64,000 nucleotides of DNA from Hippasteria phrygiana (taxonomy: Eukaryota; Echinodermata; Asteroidea; Valvatida; Goniasteridae): contig JAZGUH010000357.1 of the NCBI GenBank assembly GCA_037893225.1, positions 124,001-188,000 of the forward strand, given 5' to 3'. Below the pieces are notes generated by a model. It saw only the letters and a program-made list of their open reading frames with translations, did not search any database and was not told the DNA's origin. This document shows, in pieces, positions 32,435-46,949 of the stretch; position 1 is the stretch's first letter, and each line of letters starts with the position of its first letter. A program made the translations under genes and the position numbers.

Positions 32435-33931
32435 TTTTTTTTTTTTTTGCTTCCTTTTCAGACTTTTTCCCATAGCATTTGTACACGTTTTCTTTCTTAC
32501 TGGCACTTTGGCTACTTTGGTGCACCCGATTGCCTTTAAACTTGGCAGACACTTAGACAAACTGCTCAGAATGTGTCCCGAACTTTTTGGTCATGATGAC
32601 GTCATCACGTGATTTTTTATGAATTTTTGAATTTTGAAAATCTTAACATTCTTTTCAATATATCTAGCGAACAAAACAAGATATTTTCAAAATTCTTTTT
32701 GCTATAGCTTTGGGATGTCTCAAAGATATGCCCTAAAAAGTAAAAATTGTGTGACGTCATGATGACGTCATCAAAAATGTGCTTTTTTAAAACACATATA
32801 AGGATAGGTCCGATCGTCATGAAAATTGGTGGGTAGGTAGATACTGGTACTAGGATGCAAAATCCAAAGTGACGTCATGATGACGTCATCACGTAATTTG
32901 TTATGAATTTTTGAAATTTTGAAAATCGTAACATTCTTTTCAATATATCTGGCAAACAAAACAAGATATTTTCAAAATTCTTTTTGTTATAGCTTTGGTA
33001 GGTCTCAAAGATATGCCCTAAAAAGGAAAAAAATGTGTGACGTCATGATGACATCATCAAAAATGTGCTTTTTTAAAACACATATAAGGATAGGTCCGAT
33101 CGTCATGAAAATTGGTGGGTAGGTAGATACTGGTACTAGGATGCAAAATCCAAAGTGACGTCATAATGACGTCATCATGTGATTTGTTATGAATTTTTGA
33201 AATTTTGAAATCGTAACATTCTTTTAAATATATCTCGCAAACAAAACAAGAGATTTTCAAAATTCTTTTTGATACAGCTTTTGGTATGTCTCAAAGATAT
33301 GCTCTAAAAGGCGAAAATTGTGTGACGTCATAATGACGTCATCAATTTTTTTTTTTTAACGCATGTAAGGGTCGTTCCGATTAAAAATTTATACATTGAA
33401 TTTTTCTCTACCTAATTCAACAATTTCGTGATCGTGGCTCACTCAAGTATTAAGAAATAACAGGCATCTAAAAAATTGTGACCAAATTCAATATAACACA
33501 AAGGAATTCTGGGAAGGACAGAAACCATGGCTTTCATGTGGCATGCTGTCTATAAAGAGTTGATCTCTAGTCTTTTTTTCAAGTCGTTAGACAAGTCGTA
33601 GGCAGATACTTACACCAACTGCTCAGAATGTGCGCCGAACTTTTAGGTCATGATGACGTCATCACATGTCACGTGACCTCATCTTAAAGGGGCATTTTTG
33701 GAAACCATATATCTACAAAAGTACAAGTCACATTAAGTTAAAACGTGGTATTTAGTTATGCCAGCATGTGTTAGATGAAAATGTATGTGACGTCATGGTG
33801 ACGTCATGATGACGTCATCGGCTAATTTTCTATGATTTTTTTCATTTTAGAAATTTCATTTAAATCACATAATTTTACACAAAAAAACAAAACAGCCCTG
33901 TGTTTGTCCACAAACACTGCACCAGATGTCT

Positions 33932-33933
<2 letters not shown>
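32435..33933 (+). mobile_element. Array unit 8 (A-type)
   Basis: Short poly-T, GCTTCCTTTTCAG, head, A monomers, bridge 33358-33580, C monomer, CTAG 33930-33933. Near-identical to unit 13. Confidence 0.6.
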
Positions 33934-33965
<32 letters not shown>

Positions 33966-35728
33966 TGCTTCCTTTTCAGACTTTTTCCCCATAGCATTTG
34001 TGCACGTTTTCTTTCTTACCGGCACTTTGGCTACTTTGGTGCACCCGATTGCCTTTAAACTTGGCAGACACTTAGACAAACTGCTCAGAATGTGTCCCGA
34101 ACTTTTTGGTCATGATGACGTCATCACGTGATTTTTTATGAATTTTTGAAATTTGAAAATCGTAAAATTCTTTTCAATATATCTAGCGAACAAAACAAGA
34201 TATTTTCAAAATTCTTTTTGTTATAGCTTTGGTATGTCTCAAAGATATGCCCTAAAAGGGAAAAAAATGTGTGACGTCATGATGACATCATCAAAAATGT
34301 GCTTTTTAAAAACACATATAAGGATAGGTCCGATCGTTATGAAAATTGGTGGGTAGGTAGATACTGTCACTAGGATGCTGAATCCAAAGTGACGTCATGA
34401 TGACGTCATCACGTGATTTTTTATGAATTTTTGAAAATTTTAAAATCGTAACATTCTTTTCAATATATCTAGCGAACAAAACAAGATATTTTCAAAATTC
34501 TTTTTGTTATAGCTTTGGTATGTCTCAAAGATATGCCCTAAAAACGAAAAAAATGTGTGACGTCATGATGACGTCATCAAAAATGTGCTTTTTTAAAACA
34601 CATATAAGGATAGGTCCGATCGTCATTAAAATTGGTGGGTAGGTAGATACTGCCACCAGCATGCCAAATCTGAAATGACGTCATGATGACGTCATCACGT
34701 GATTTGTTATGAATTTTTGAAATTTTGAAATCGTAACATTCTTTTAAATATATCTCGCAAACAAAACAAGATAGTTTCAAAATTCTTTTTGTTATAGCTT
34801 TGGTAGGTCTCAAAGATATGCCCTAAAAAGGAAAAAAATGTGTGACGTCATGATGACATCATCAAAAATGTGCTTTTTAAAAACACATATAAGGATAGGT
34901 CCGATCGTCATGAAAATTGGTGGGTAGGTAGATACTGGCACTAGGATGCAAAATCCAAAGTGACGTCATGATGACGTCATCACATGATTTGTTATGAATT
35001 TTTGAAATTTTGAAATCGTAACATTCTTTTAAATATATCTCGCAAACAAAACAAGATATTTTCAAAATTCTTTTTGATACAGCTTTTGGTATGTCTCAAA
35101 GATATGCCCTAAAAGGCGAAAATTGTGTGACGTCATAATGACGTCATCAATTTTTTTCTTTTTACGCATGTAAGGGTCGGTCCGATTAAAAAAATGTATA
35201 CATTGAATTTTTCTCCACCTAATTCAACAATTTCGTGATCGTGGCTCACTCAAGTATTAAGAAATAACAGGCATCAGAAAATTGTGACCAAATTCAATAT
35301 AACACAAAGGAATTCTGGGAAGGACAGAAACCATGGCTTTCATGTGGCATGCTGTCTATAAAGAGTTGATCTCTAGTCTTTTTTTCAAGTCGTTAGACAA
35401 GTCGTAGGCAGACACTTACACCAACTGCTCAGAATGTGCGCCGAACTTTTACGTCATGATGACGTCATCACATGTCATGTGACGTCATCTTAAAGGTGCA
35501 TTTTTTGAAGCCATATATCTACAAAAGTACAAGTCAGATTAAGTTAAAACGTGGTATTTAGTTATGCCAGCATGTGTTAGATGAAAATTTATGTGACGTC
35601 ACGATGACGTGATCGGCTAATTTTCTATAATTTTTTTCATTTTTGAAATTTCATTTAAATCACATAATTTTACACAAAAAAACAAAACAGCCCTGTGTTT
35701 GTCCACAAACACTGCACCAGATGTCTAG
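33934..35728 (+). mobile_element. Array unit 9 (A-type)
   Basis: Poly-T, GTGCTTCCTTTTCAG, head, three A monomers, bridge 35160-35390, C monomer with a GACGTGATCGG variant, CTAG 35725-35728. Near-identical to unit 14; last unit of copy A. Confidence 0.6.
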
Positions 35729-35731
35729 TTT

Positions 35732-35776
<45 letters not shown>

Positions 35777-37256
35777 CCTTTTCAGACTTTTTCCCATAGC
35801 ATTTGTGCACGTTTTCTTTCTTACCGGCACTTTGGCTACTTTGGTGCACCCGATTGCCTTTAAACTTGGCAGACACTTAGACAAACTGCTCAGAATGTGT
35901 GCCGAACTTTTTGGTCATGATGACGTCATCACGTGATTTTTTATGAATTTTTGAAATTTTAAAATCGTAAAATTCTTTTCAATATATCTAGCGAACAAAA
36001 CAAGATATTTTCAAAATTCTTTTTGTTACAGCTTTGGTAGGTCTCAAAGATATGCCCTAAAAAGGAAAAAGTGTGTGACGTCATGATGACATCATCAAAA
36101 ATGTGCTTTTTTAAAACACATATAAGAATAGGTCCGTTCGTCATGAAAATTGGTGGGTAGGTAGATACTGGCACTAGGATGCAAAATCCAAAGTGACGTC
36201 ATGATGACGTCATCACGTGATTTGTTATGAATTTTTGAAATTTTGAAAATCGTAACATTCTTTTCAATATATCTGGCAAACAAAACAAGATATTTTCAAA
36301 ATTCTTTTTGTTATAGCTTTGGTAGGTCTCAAACATATGCCCTAAAAAGGAAAAAAATGTGTGACGTCATGATGACATCATCAAAAATGTGCTTTTTTAA
36401 AACACATATAAGGATAGGTCCGATCGTCATGAAAATTGGTGGGTAGGTAGATACTGGTATTAGGATGCAAAATCCAAAGTGACGTCATGATGACGTCATC
36501 ACGTGATTTGTTATGAATTTTTGAAATTTTGAAATCGTAACATTCTTTTCAATATATCTCGCAAACAAAACAAGAGATTTTCAAAATTCTTTTTGATACA
36601 GCTTTTGGTATGTCTCAAAGATATGCCCTAAAAGGCGAAAATTGTGTGACGTCATAATGACGTCATCAATTTTTTTTTTTAACGCATGTAAGGGTCGGTC
36701 CGATTAAAAATTTATACATTGAATTTTTCTCTACCTAATTCAACAATTTCGTGATCGTGGCTCACTCAAGTATTAAGAAATAACAGGCATCTAACAAATT
36801 GTGACCAAATTCAATATAACACAAAGGAATTCTGGGAAGGACAGAAACCATGGCTTTCATGTGGCATGCTGTCTATAAAGAGTTGATCTCTAGTCTTTTT
36901 TTCAAGTCGTTAGACAAGTCGTAGGCAGATACTTACACCAACTGCTCAGAATGTGCGCCGAACTTTTAGGTCATGATGACGTCATCACATGTCACGTGAC
37001 GTCATCTTAAAGGGGCATTTTTGGAAACCATATATCTACAAAAGTACAAGTCACATTAAGTTAAAACGTGGTATTTAGTTATGCCAGCATGTGTTAGATG
37101 AAGATGTATGTGACGTCATGGTGACGTCATGATGACGTCATCGGCTAATTTTCTATGATTTTTTTCATTTTTGAAATTTCATTTAAATCACATAATTTTA
37201 CACAAAAAAACAAAACAGCCCTGTGTTTGTCCACAAACACTGCACCAGATGTCTAG
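35729..37256 (+). mobile_element. Array unit 10 (copy B of unit 5)
   Basis: Same as unit 5 apart from poly-T length (TTTTC then Ts). CTAG 37253-37256. Confidence 0.6.
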
Positions 37257-37260
37257 TTTT

Positions 37261-37293
<33 letters not shown>

Positions 37294-39420
37294 GCTGTTT
37301 CGGAAGTTTTCCGAAACAGCCTTTGTTTTCGTTAAGATTTTTTTTTTTGGCTGTTTTGGAAACTTTTCCAAAACAGCCCTTGTTTTCGTTAAGATTTTTT
37401 TTTTTTTCTTTTTTTTTTTTTCTTTTTTTTTTTTTTGTGCTTCTTTTTCAGACAAATGCCCATAGCATTTGTACACGTTTTCTTTCTTACTGGCACTTTG
37501 GCTACTTTTATGCTGCCGATTGGCTTTAAACTTGGCAGACACTTAGACTAACTGCTCAGAATGTATGCCGTACATTTACGTCATGATGACGTCATCACGT
37601 GATTTTTTATGAATTTTTGAAATTTTGAAATCGTAATTTTTTTTTTAATATATCTAGCGAACAAAACAAGATATTTTCAAAATTCTATTTGTTATAGCTT
37701 TGGTATGTCTCAAAGATATGCCCTAAAAAGGAAAAAAATGTGTGACGTCATGATGACATCATCAAAAATGTGCTTTTTTAAAACACATATAAGGATAGGT
37801 CCGATCGTCATGAAAATTGGTGGGTAGGTAGATACTGCCACCAGCATGCAAAATCTGAAATGACGTCATGATGACGTCATCACGTGATTTGTTATGAATT
37901 TTTGAAATTTTGAAATCGTAAAATTCTTTTAAATATATCTGGCAAACAAAACAAGATATTTTTAAAATTATTTTTGTTATAGCTTTGGTAGGTCTTAAAG
38001 ATATGCCCTAAAAAGGAAAAAAATGTGTGACGTCATGATGACATCATCAGAAATGTGCTTTTGTAAAACACATATAAGGATAGGTCCGATCGTCATGAAA
38101 ATTGGTGGGAAGGTAGATACTGTCACTAGGATGCAAAATCCAAAGTGACGTCATGATGGCGTCATCACGTGATTTGTTATGAATTTTTGAAATTTTGAAA
38201 TCGTAACATTCTTTTAAATATATCTCGCAAACAAAACAAGATAGTTTCAAAATTCTTTTTGTTATAGCTTTGGTAGGTCTCAAAGATATGCCCTAAAAGG
38301 GAAAAAAATGTGTGACGTCATGATGACGTCATCAAAAATGTTTTTTTTTTAAACACATATAAGGATAGGTCCGATCGTCATGAAAAGTAGTGGGTAGGTA
38401 GATACTGTCACTAGCATGCAAAATCTGAAATGACGTCATGATGACGTCATCACGTGATTTGTTATGAATTTTTGAAATTTTGAAATCGTAATTTTTTTAA
38501 AAATATATCTAGCGAACAAAACAAGATATTTTCAAAATTCTTTTTGTTATAGCTTTGGTATGTCTCAAAGATATGCCCTAAAAAGGAAAAAAATGTGTGA
38601 CGTCATGATGACATCATCAAAAATGTGCTTTTTTAAAACACATATAAGGATAGGTCCGATCGTCATGAAAATTGGTGGGTAGGTAGATACTGCCACCAGC
38701 ATGCAAAATCTGAAATGACGTCATGATGACGTCATCACGTGATTTGTTATGAATTTTTGAAATTTTGAAATCGTAAAATTCTTTTAAATATATCTGGCAA
38801 ACAAAACAAGATATTTTTAAAATTATTTTTGTTATAGCTTTGGTAGGTCTTAAAGATATGCCCTAAAAAGGAAAAAAATGTGTGACGTCATGATGACATC
38901 ATCAGAAATGTGCTTTTGTAAAACACATATAAGGATAGGTCCGATCGTCATGAAAATTGGTGGGAAGGTAGATACTGTCACTAGGATGCACAATCCAAAG
39001 TGACGTCATGATGGCGTCATCACGTGATTTGTTATGAATTTTTGAAATTTTGAAATCGTAACATTCTTTTAAATATATCTCGCAAACAAAACAAGATAGT
39101 TTCAAAATTCTTTTTGTTATAGCTTTGGTAGGTCTCAAAGATATGCCCTAAAAGGGAAAAAAATGTGTGACGTCATGATGACGTCATCAAAAATGTGTTT
39201 TTTTTAAACACATATAAGGATAGGTCCGATCGTCATGAAAAGTAGTGGGTAGGTAGATACTGTCACTAGCATGCAAAATCTGAAATGATGTCATGATGAC
39301 GTCATCGTCAATTTTTTTTAATGATTTTTGAAATTTTTGAAATTTCATTTTAATCACAATTTTACACAAAAAAACAAAACAGCCCTGTGTTTGTCCACAA
39401 ACACTGTACCAGATGTCTAG
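37257..39420 (+). mobile_element. Array unit 11 (copy B of unit 6)
   Basis: Same length (2164 bp) and content as unit 6, including both 5' palindromes and the 855-bp internal duplication. CTAG 39417-39420. Confidence 0.6.
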
Positions 39421-40882
39421 TTTTCTTTTTTTTTTCTTTTTCTCTTTCAGACTATTGCCCATAGCATTTGTACACGTTTTCCTTTTTACCGGCACTTTGG
39501 CTACTTGTATGCAGCCGATTGTCTTTAAACTTAGCAAACACTTAAAGCAACTGCTCAGAATGTGTGCCGAACTTTTACGTCATGATGACGTCATCACGTG
39601 ATTTTTTATGAATTTTTGAATTTTGAAAATCGTAACATTTGTTTCAATATATCTAGCGAACAAAACAAGATATTTTCAAAATTCTTTTTGTTATAGCTTT
39701 GGTATGTCTCAAAGATATGCCCTAAAAGGCGAAAATTGTGTGACGTCATGATGACGTCATCAAAAATGTTTTTTTTTTAACGCATGTAAGGGTCAATCCG
39801 ATTACAAAAATATATATATTGAATTTTCCTCTCCCTAATTCCAAAATGTCATGATCGTGGCTCACTCAAGTAAGAAATAACAGCCATTTCAAAATTTAGA
39901 CCAAATTCAATATAACACAAAGGAATTCTGGGAAGGGCAGATAACCATGGCTCAAATGTGCATGCTGTTTATAAAAAGGGTTGATTTGTAGTCTTTTTTC
40001 AAGTCGCTAGACTATTGCCCATAGCATTTGTAAACGTTTCCTTTCTTACCGGCCACTTTGGCTACTTTTAAACTTGACAGACACTTACCCCAACTGCTCA
40101 CAATGTGTGCCGAATTTTACGTCATGATGACGTCATCACATGTCACGTGACGTCATCTTAAAGGGGCATTTTTTGAAGCCATATATCTACAAAAGTACAA
40201 GTCCGATTAAGTTGGAACGTGATATCTAGGTATGCCACCGGGTGTTATAGATGAAAATTGACATGCCGTTATGATTAAGTCAAAACATGTCACGTGACGT
40301 CATCTTAAAGGGGCAGTTTTTGAAGCCATTTATCTGCAAAAGTACAAATTCGATTAAGTTGAAAACAAATATCCAGGTAGCCCAGTAGGTTTATAAATAA
40401 AAATTGACATGACGTTATGATGACGTCATCACATGTTACGTGACGTCATCTTAAAGGGGCAGTTTTTGAAGCCACATATAAACAAAAGTACAAGTTCGAT
40501 TAAGTTGAAATGTAATATCCAGGCAGGTCTGCAGGTTCATAGATGAAAATTGACATGACATTATGACTTCATCACATGTCACGTGACGTCATCTTAAAGG
40601 GGCAGTTTTTGAAGCCATATATATACAAAAGTACAAGTCCGATTAAGTTGAAAAGGTAGGTCAGCAAGTTTATAGATGAAAATTTATGTGACTTTATGAT
40701 GACGTCATCACATGTCACTATTACAAACAACTTTAATTAATTTCAAAATTAACAAAGAAAATTGGCAGTAGTGCGATTGTTTGACAAACTTTAATTGTTG
40801 TATTCACATTTCACATCCAAACTAAAAAAAAAAAACGAAACAGCCCTGTGTTTGTCCACAAACACCAACCTCATGCCTCTAG
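39421..40882 (+). mobile_element. Array unit 12 (copy B of unit 7)
   Basis: Same length (1462 bp) and content as unit 7. CTAG 40879-40882. Confidence 0.6.
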
Positions 40883-42381
40883 TTTTTTTTTTTTTTGCTT
40901 CCTTTTCAGACTTTTTCCCATAGCATTTGTACACGTTTTCTTTCTTACTGGCACTTTGGCTACTTTGGTGCACCCGATTGCCTTTAAACTTGGCAGACAC
41001 TTAGACAAACTGCTCAGAATGTGTCCCGAACTTTTTGGTCATGATGACGTCATCACGTGATTTTTTATGAATTTTTGAATTTTGAAAATCTTAACATTCT
41101 TTTCAATATATCTAGCGAACAAAACAAGATATTTTCAAAATTCTTTTTGCTATAGCTTTGGGATGTCTCAAAGATATGCCCTAAAAAGTAAAAATTGTGT
41201 GACGTCATGATGACGTCATCAAAAATGTGCTTTTTTAAAACACATATAAGGATAGGTCCGATCGTCATGAAAATTGGTGGGTAGGTAGATACTGGCACTA
41301 GGATGCAAAATCCAAAGTGACGTCATGATGACGTCATCACGTAATTTGTTATGAATTTTTGAAATTTTGAAAATCGTAACATTCTTTTCAATATATCTGG
41401 CAAACAAAACAAGATATTTTCAAAATTCTTTTTGTTATAGCTTTGGTAGGTCTCAAAGATATGCCCTAAAAAGGAAAAAAATGTGTGACGTCATGATGAC
41501 ATCATCAAAAATGTGCTTTTTTAAAACACATATAAGGATAGGTCCGATCGTCATGAAAATTGGTGGGTAGGTAGATACTGGTACTAGGATGCAAAATCCA
41601 AAGTGACGTCATAATGACGTCATCATGTGATTTGTTATGAATTTTTGAAATTTTGAAATCGTAACATTCTTTTAAATATATCTCGCAAACAAAACAAGAG
41701 ATTTTCAAAATTCTTTTTGATACAGCTTTTGGTATGTCTCAAAGATATGCTCTAAAAGGCGAAAATTGTGTGACGTCATAATGACGTCATCAATTTTTTT
41801 TTTTTAACGCATGTAAGGGTCGTTCCGATTAAAAATTTATACATTGAATTTTTCTCTACCTAATTCAACAATTTCGTGATCGTGGCTCACTCAAGTATTA
41901 AGAAATAACAGGCATCTAAAAAATTGTGACCAAATTCAATATAACACAAAGGAATTCTGGGAAGGACAGAAACCATGGCTTTCATGTGGCATGCTGTCTA
42001 TAAAGAGTTGATCTCTAGTCTTTTTTTCAAGTCGTTAGACAAGTCGTAGGCAGATACTTACACCAACTGCTCAGAATGTGCGCCGAACTTTTAGGTCATG
42101 ATGACGTCATCACATGTCACGTGACCTCATCTTAAAGGGGCATTTTTGGAAACCATATATCTACAAAAGTACAAGTCACATTAAGTTAAAACGTGGTATT
42201 TAGTTATGCCAGCATGTGTTAGATGAAAATGTATGTGACGTCATGGTGACGTCATGATGACGTCATCGGCTAATTTTCTATGATTTTTTTCATTTTAGAA
42301 ATTTCATTTAAATCACATAATTTTACACAAAAAAACAAAACAGCCCTGTGTTTGTCCACAAACACTGCACCAGATGTCTAG
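40883..42381 (+). mobile_element. Array unit 13 (copy B of unit 8)
   Basis: Same length (1499 bp) as unit 8 with at least one substitution (GGCACTAGG here, GGTACTAGG there, near 41295). CTAG 42378-42381. Confidence 0.6.
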
Positions 42382-44177
42382 TTTTTTTTTCTTTTTTTTT
42401 TTTTTTTTTTTTTGTGCTTCCTTTTCAGACTTTTTCCCCATAGCATTTGTGCACGTTTTCTTTCTTACCGGCACTTTGGCTACTTTGGTGCACCCGATTG
42501 CCTTTAAACTTGGCAGACACTTAGACAAACTGCTCAGAATGTGTCCCGAACTTTTTGGTCATGATGACGTCATCACGTGATTTTTTATGAATTTTTGAAA
42601 TTTGAAAATCGTAAAATTCTTTTCAATATATCTAGCGAACAAAACAAGATATTTTCAAAATTCTTTTTGTTATAGCTTTGGTATGTCTCAAAGATATGCC
42701 CTAAAAGGGAAAAAAATGTGTGACGTCATGATGACATCATCAAAAATGTGCTTTTTAAAAACACATATAAGGATAGGTCCGATCGTTATGAAAATTGGTG
42801 GGTAGGTAGATACTGTCACTAGGATGCTGAATCCAAAGTGACGTCATGATGACGTCATCACGTGATTTTTTATGAATTTTTGAAAATTTTAAAATCGTAA
42901 CATTCTTTTCAATATATCTAGCGAACAAAACAAGATATTTTCAAAATTCTTTTTGTTATAGCTTTGGTATGTCTCAAAGATATGCCCTAAAAACGAAAAA
43001 AATGTGTGACGTCATGATGACGTCATCAAAAATGTGCTTTTTTAAAACACATATAAGGATAGGTCCGATCGTCATTAAAATTGGTGGGTAGGTAGATACT
43101 GCCACCAGCATGCCAAATCTGAAATGACGTCATGATGACGTCATCACGTGATTTGTTATGAATTTTTGAAATTTTGAAATCGTAACATTCTTTTAAATAT
43201 ATCTCGCAAACAAAACAAGATAGTTTCAAAATTCTTTTTGTTATAGCTTTGGTAGGTCTCAAAGATATGCCCTAAAAAGGAAAAAAATGTGTGACGTCAT
43301 GATGACATCATCAAAAATGTGCTTTTTAAAAACACATATAAGGATAGGTCCGATCGTCATGAAAATTGGTGGGTAGGTAGATACTGGCACTAGGATGCAA
43401 AATCCAAAGTGACGTCATGATGACGTCATCACATGATTTGTTATGAATTTTTGAAATTTTGAAATCGTAACATTCTTTTAAATATATCTCGCAAACAAAA
43501 CAAGATATTTTCAAAATTCTTTTTGATACAGCTTTTGGTATGTCTCAAAGATATGCCCTAAAAGGCGAAAATTGTGTGACGTCATAATGACGTCATCAAT
43601 TTTTTTCTTTTTACGCATGTAAGGGTCGGTCCGATTAAAAAAATGTATACATTGAATTTTTCTCCACCTAATTCAACAATTTCGTGATCGTGGCTCACTC
43701 AAGTATTAAGAAATAACAGGCATCAGAAAATTGTGACCAAATTCAATATAACACAAAGGAATTCTGGGAAGGACAGAAACCATGGCTTTCATGTGGCATG
43801 CTGTCTATAAAGAGTTGATCTCTAGTCTTTTTTTCAAGTCGTTAGACAAGTCGTAGGCAGACACTTACACCAACTGCTCAGAATGTGCGCCGAACTTTTA
43901 CGTCATGATGACGTCATCACATGTCATGTGACGTCATCTTAAAGGTGCATTTTTTGAAGCCATATATCTACAAAAGTACAAGTCAGATTAAGTTAAAACG
44001 TGGTATTTAGTTATGCCAGCATGTGTTAGATGAAAATTTATGTGACGTCACGATGACGTGATCGGCTAATTTTCTATAATTTTTTTCATTTTTGAAATTT
44101 CATTTAAATCACATAATTTTACACAAAAAAACAAAACAGCCCTGTGTTTGTCCACAAACACTGCACCAGATGTCTAG
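42382..44177 (+). mobile_element. Array unit 14 (copy B of unit 9)
   Basis: Same as unit 9 except for the T tract. Retains the diagnostic GACGTGATCGG variant near 44055. CTAG 44174-44177. Confidence 0.6.
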
Positions 44178-45379
44178 TTTTTTTTTTGCTTCCTTTTCAG
44201 ACTTTTTGCCCATAGCATTTGTACACGTTTTCTTTCTTACCGGCACTTTGGCTACTTTGGTGCACCCGATTGACTTTAAACTTGGCAGACACTTAGACAA
44301 ACTGCTCAGAATGTGTCCGGAACTTTTTGGTCATGATGACGTCATCACGTGATTTTTTATGAATTTTTGAAATTTTGAAAATCGTAACATTCTTTTAAAT
44401 ATATCTGGCAAACAAAACAAGATATTTTCAAAATTCTTTTTGTTATAGCTTTGGTAGGTCTCAAAGATATGCCCTAAAAAGGAAAAAAATGTGTGACGTC
44501 ATGATGACATCATCAAAAATGTGCTTTTTTAAAACACATATAAGGATAGGTCCGATCGTCATGAAAATTGGTGGGTAGGTAGATACTGGCACTAGCGTGC
44601 AAAATCCAAAGTGACGTCATGATGACGTCATCACGTGATTTGTTATGAATTTTTGAAATGTTGAAATCGTAACATTCTTTTAAATATATCTCGCAAACAA
44701 AACAAGATATTTTCAAAATTCTTTTTGATACAGCTTTTGGTATGTCTCAAAGATATGCCCTAAAAGGCGAAAATTGTGTGACGTCATAATGACGTCATCA
44801 ATTTTTTTTTTTTTTACGCATGTAAGGGTCGGTCCGATTAAAAAAATGTATACATTGAATTTTTCTCTACCTAATTCAACAATTTCGTGATCGTGGCTCA
44901 CTCAAGTATTAAGAAATAACAGGCATCTGAAAATTGTGACCAAATTCAATATAACACAAAGGAATTCTGGGAAGGACAGAAACCATGGCTTTCATGTGGC
45001 ATGCTGTCCATAAAGAGTTGATCTCTAGTCTTTTTTTCAAGTCGTTAGACAAGTCGTAGGCAGACACTTACACAACTGCTCAGAATGTGCGCCGAACTTT
45101 TACGTCATGATGACGTCATCACATGTCATGTGACGTCATCTTAAATGTGCATTTTTTGAAGCCATATATCTACAAAAGTACAAGTCAGATTAAGTTAAAA
45201 CGTGGTATTTAGTTATGCCAGCATGTGTTAGATGAAAATTTATGTGACGTCACGATGACGTCATCGGCTAATTTTCTATAATTTTTTTCATTTTTGAAAT
45301 TTCATTTAAATCACATAATTTTACACAAAAAAACAAAACAGCCCTGTGTTTGTCCACAAACACTGCACCAGATGTCTAG
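44178..45379 (+). mobile_element. Array unit 15 (A-type)
   Basis: Very short T tract (TTTTTTTTTGCTTCC), head, about one and a half A monomers, bridge 44817-45050, C monomer, CTAG 45376-45379. Confidence 0.6.
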
Positions 45380-45447
45380 TTTTTCTTTTTTTTTTTTTTT
45401 GGCTGTTTTGGAAACTTTTCCAAAACAGCCCTTGTTTTCGTTAAGAT

Positions 45448-45479
<32 letters not shown>

Positions 45480-46949
45480 CCTTTTCAGACTTTTTGCCCA
45501 TAGCATTTGTACACGATTTCTTTCTTACCGGCACTTTGGCTACTTTGGTGCACCCGATTGGCTTTAAACTTGGCAGACACTTAGACTAGCTGCTCAGAAT
45601 GTGTGCCGAACTTTTTGGTCATGATGACGTCATCACGTGATTTTTTATGATTTTTTGAAATTTGAAAATCGTAAAATTCTTTTCAATATATCTAGCGAAC
45701 AAAACAATATATTTTCAAAATTCTTTTTGTTATAGCTTTGGTATGTCTCAAAGATATGCCCTAAAAGAAAAATAATGTGTGACGTCATGATGACATCATC
45801 AAAAATGTGCTTTTTTAAAACACATATAAGGATAGGTCCGATCGTCATGAAAATTGGTGGGTAGGTAGATACTGTCACTAGGATGCTGAATCCGAAGTGA
45901 CGTCATGATGACATCATCACGTGATTTTTTATGAATTTTTCAAAATTTGAAAATCGTAACATTCTTTTCAATATATCTGGCGAACAAAACAAGATATTTT
46001 CAAAATTCTTTTTGTTATAGCTTTGGTATGTCTCAAAGATATGCCCTAAAAAGGAAAAAAATGTGTGACGTCATGATGACGTCATCAAAAATGTGCTTTT
46101 TTAAAACACATATAAGGATAGATCCGATCGTCATGAAAATTGGTGGGTAGGTAGATACTGGCACTGGGATGCAAAATCTGAAATGACGTCATGATGACGT
46201 CATCACGTGATTTGTTATGAATTTTTGAAATTTTGAAATCGTAACATTCTTTTAAATATATCTCGCAAACAAAACAAGAGATTTTCAAAATTCTTTTTGA
46301 TACAGCTTTTGGTATGTCTCAAAGATATGCCCTAAAAGGCGAAAATTGTGTGACGTCATAATGACGTCATCAATTTTTTTTTTTTACGCATGTAAGGGTC
46401 GGTCCGATTAAAAAAATTTATACATTGAATTTTTCTCTACCTAATTCAACAATTTCGTGATCGTGGCTCACTCAAGTATTAAGAAATAACAGGCATCTGA
46501 AAATTGTGACCAAATTCAATATAACACAAAGGAATTCTGGGAAGGACAGAAACCATGGCTTTCATGTGGCATGCTGTCTATAAAGAGTTGATCTCTAGTC
46601 TTTTTTTCAAGTCGTTAGACAAGTCGTAGGTAGACACTTACACCAACTGCTCAGAATGTGCGCCGAACTTTTACGTCATGATGACGTCATCACATGTCAC
46701 GTGACGTCATCTTAAAGGGGCATTTTTGGAAACCATATATCTACAAAAGTACAAGTCAGATTAAGTTAAAACGTGGTATTTAGTTATGCCAGCATGTGTT
46801 AGATGAAAATTTATGTGACGTCATGATGACGTCATCGGCTACTTTTCTATAATATTTTCATTTTTGAAAGTTCATTTAAATCACATAATTTTACACAAAA
46901 AAACAAAACAGCCCTGTGTTTGTCCACAAACACTGCACCATACATCTAG
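45380..46949 (+). mobile_element. Array unit 16 (A-type, one 5' palindrome)
   Basis: 5' palindrome at about 45401 after TTTTC and T tract, head, A monomers, bridge 46386-46610, C monomer; its 3' tail reads ACCATACAT before CTAG 46946-46949 rather than ACCAGATGT. Confidence 0.6.

Larger units (their letters stand above)
27288..35728 (+). repeat. 8.45-kb segmental duplication, copy A
   Basis: Units 5-9 (lengths 1521, 2164, 1462, 1499, 1795) recur in the same order as units 10-14 (1528, 2164, 1462, 1499, 1796). Corresponding points lie 8448-8449 bp apart across the block. Only T-tract lengths and very few substitutions differ where I compared. Confidence 0.9.
35729..44177 (+). repeat. 8.45-kb segmental duplication, copy B
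   Basis: Tandem partner of 27288-35728. Sequences just left of copy A and just right of copy B differ from the internal junction, which places both breakpoints in the shared AAACAGCCCTGTG/CTAG/poly-T zone. Confidence 0.9.
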
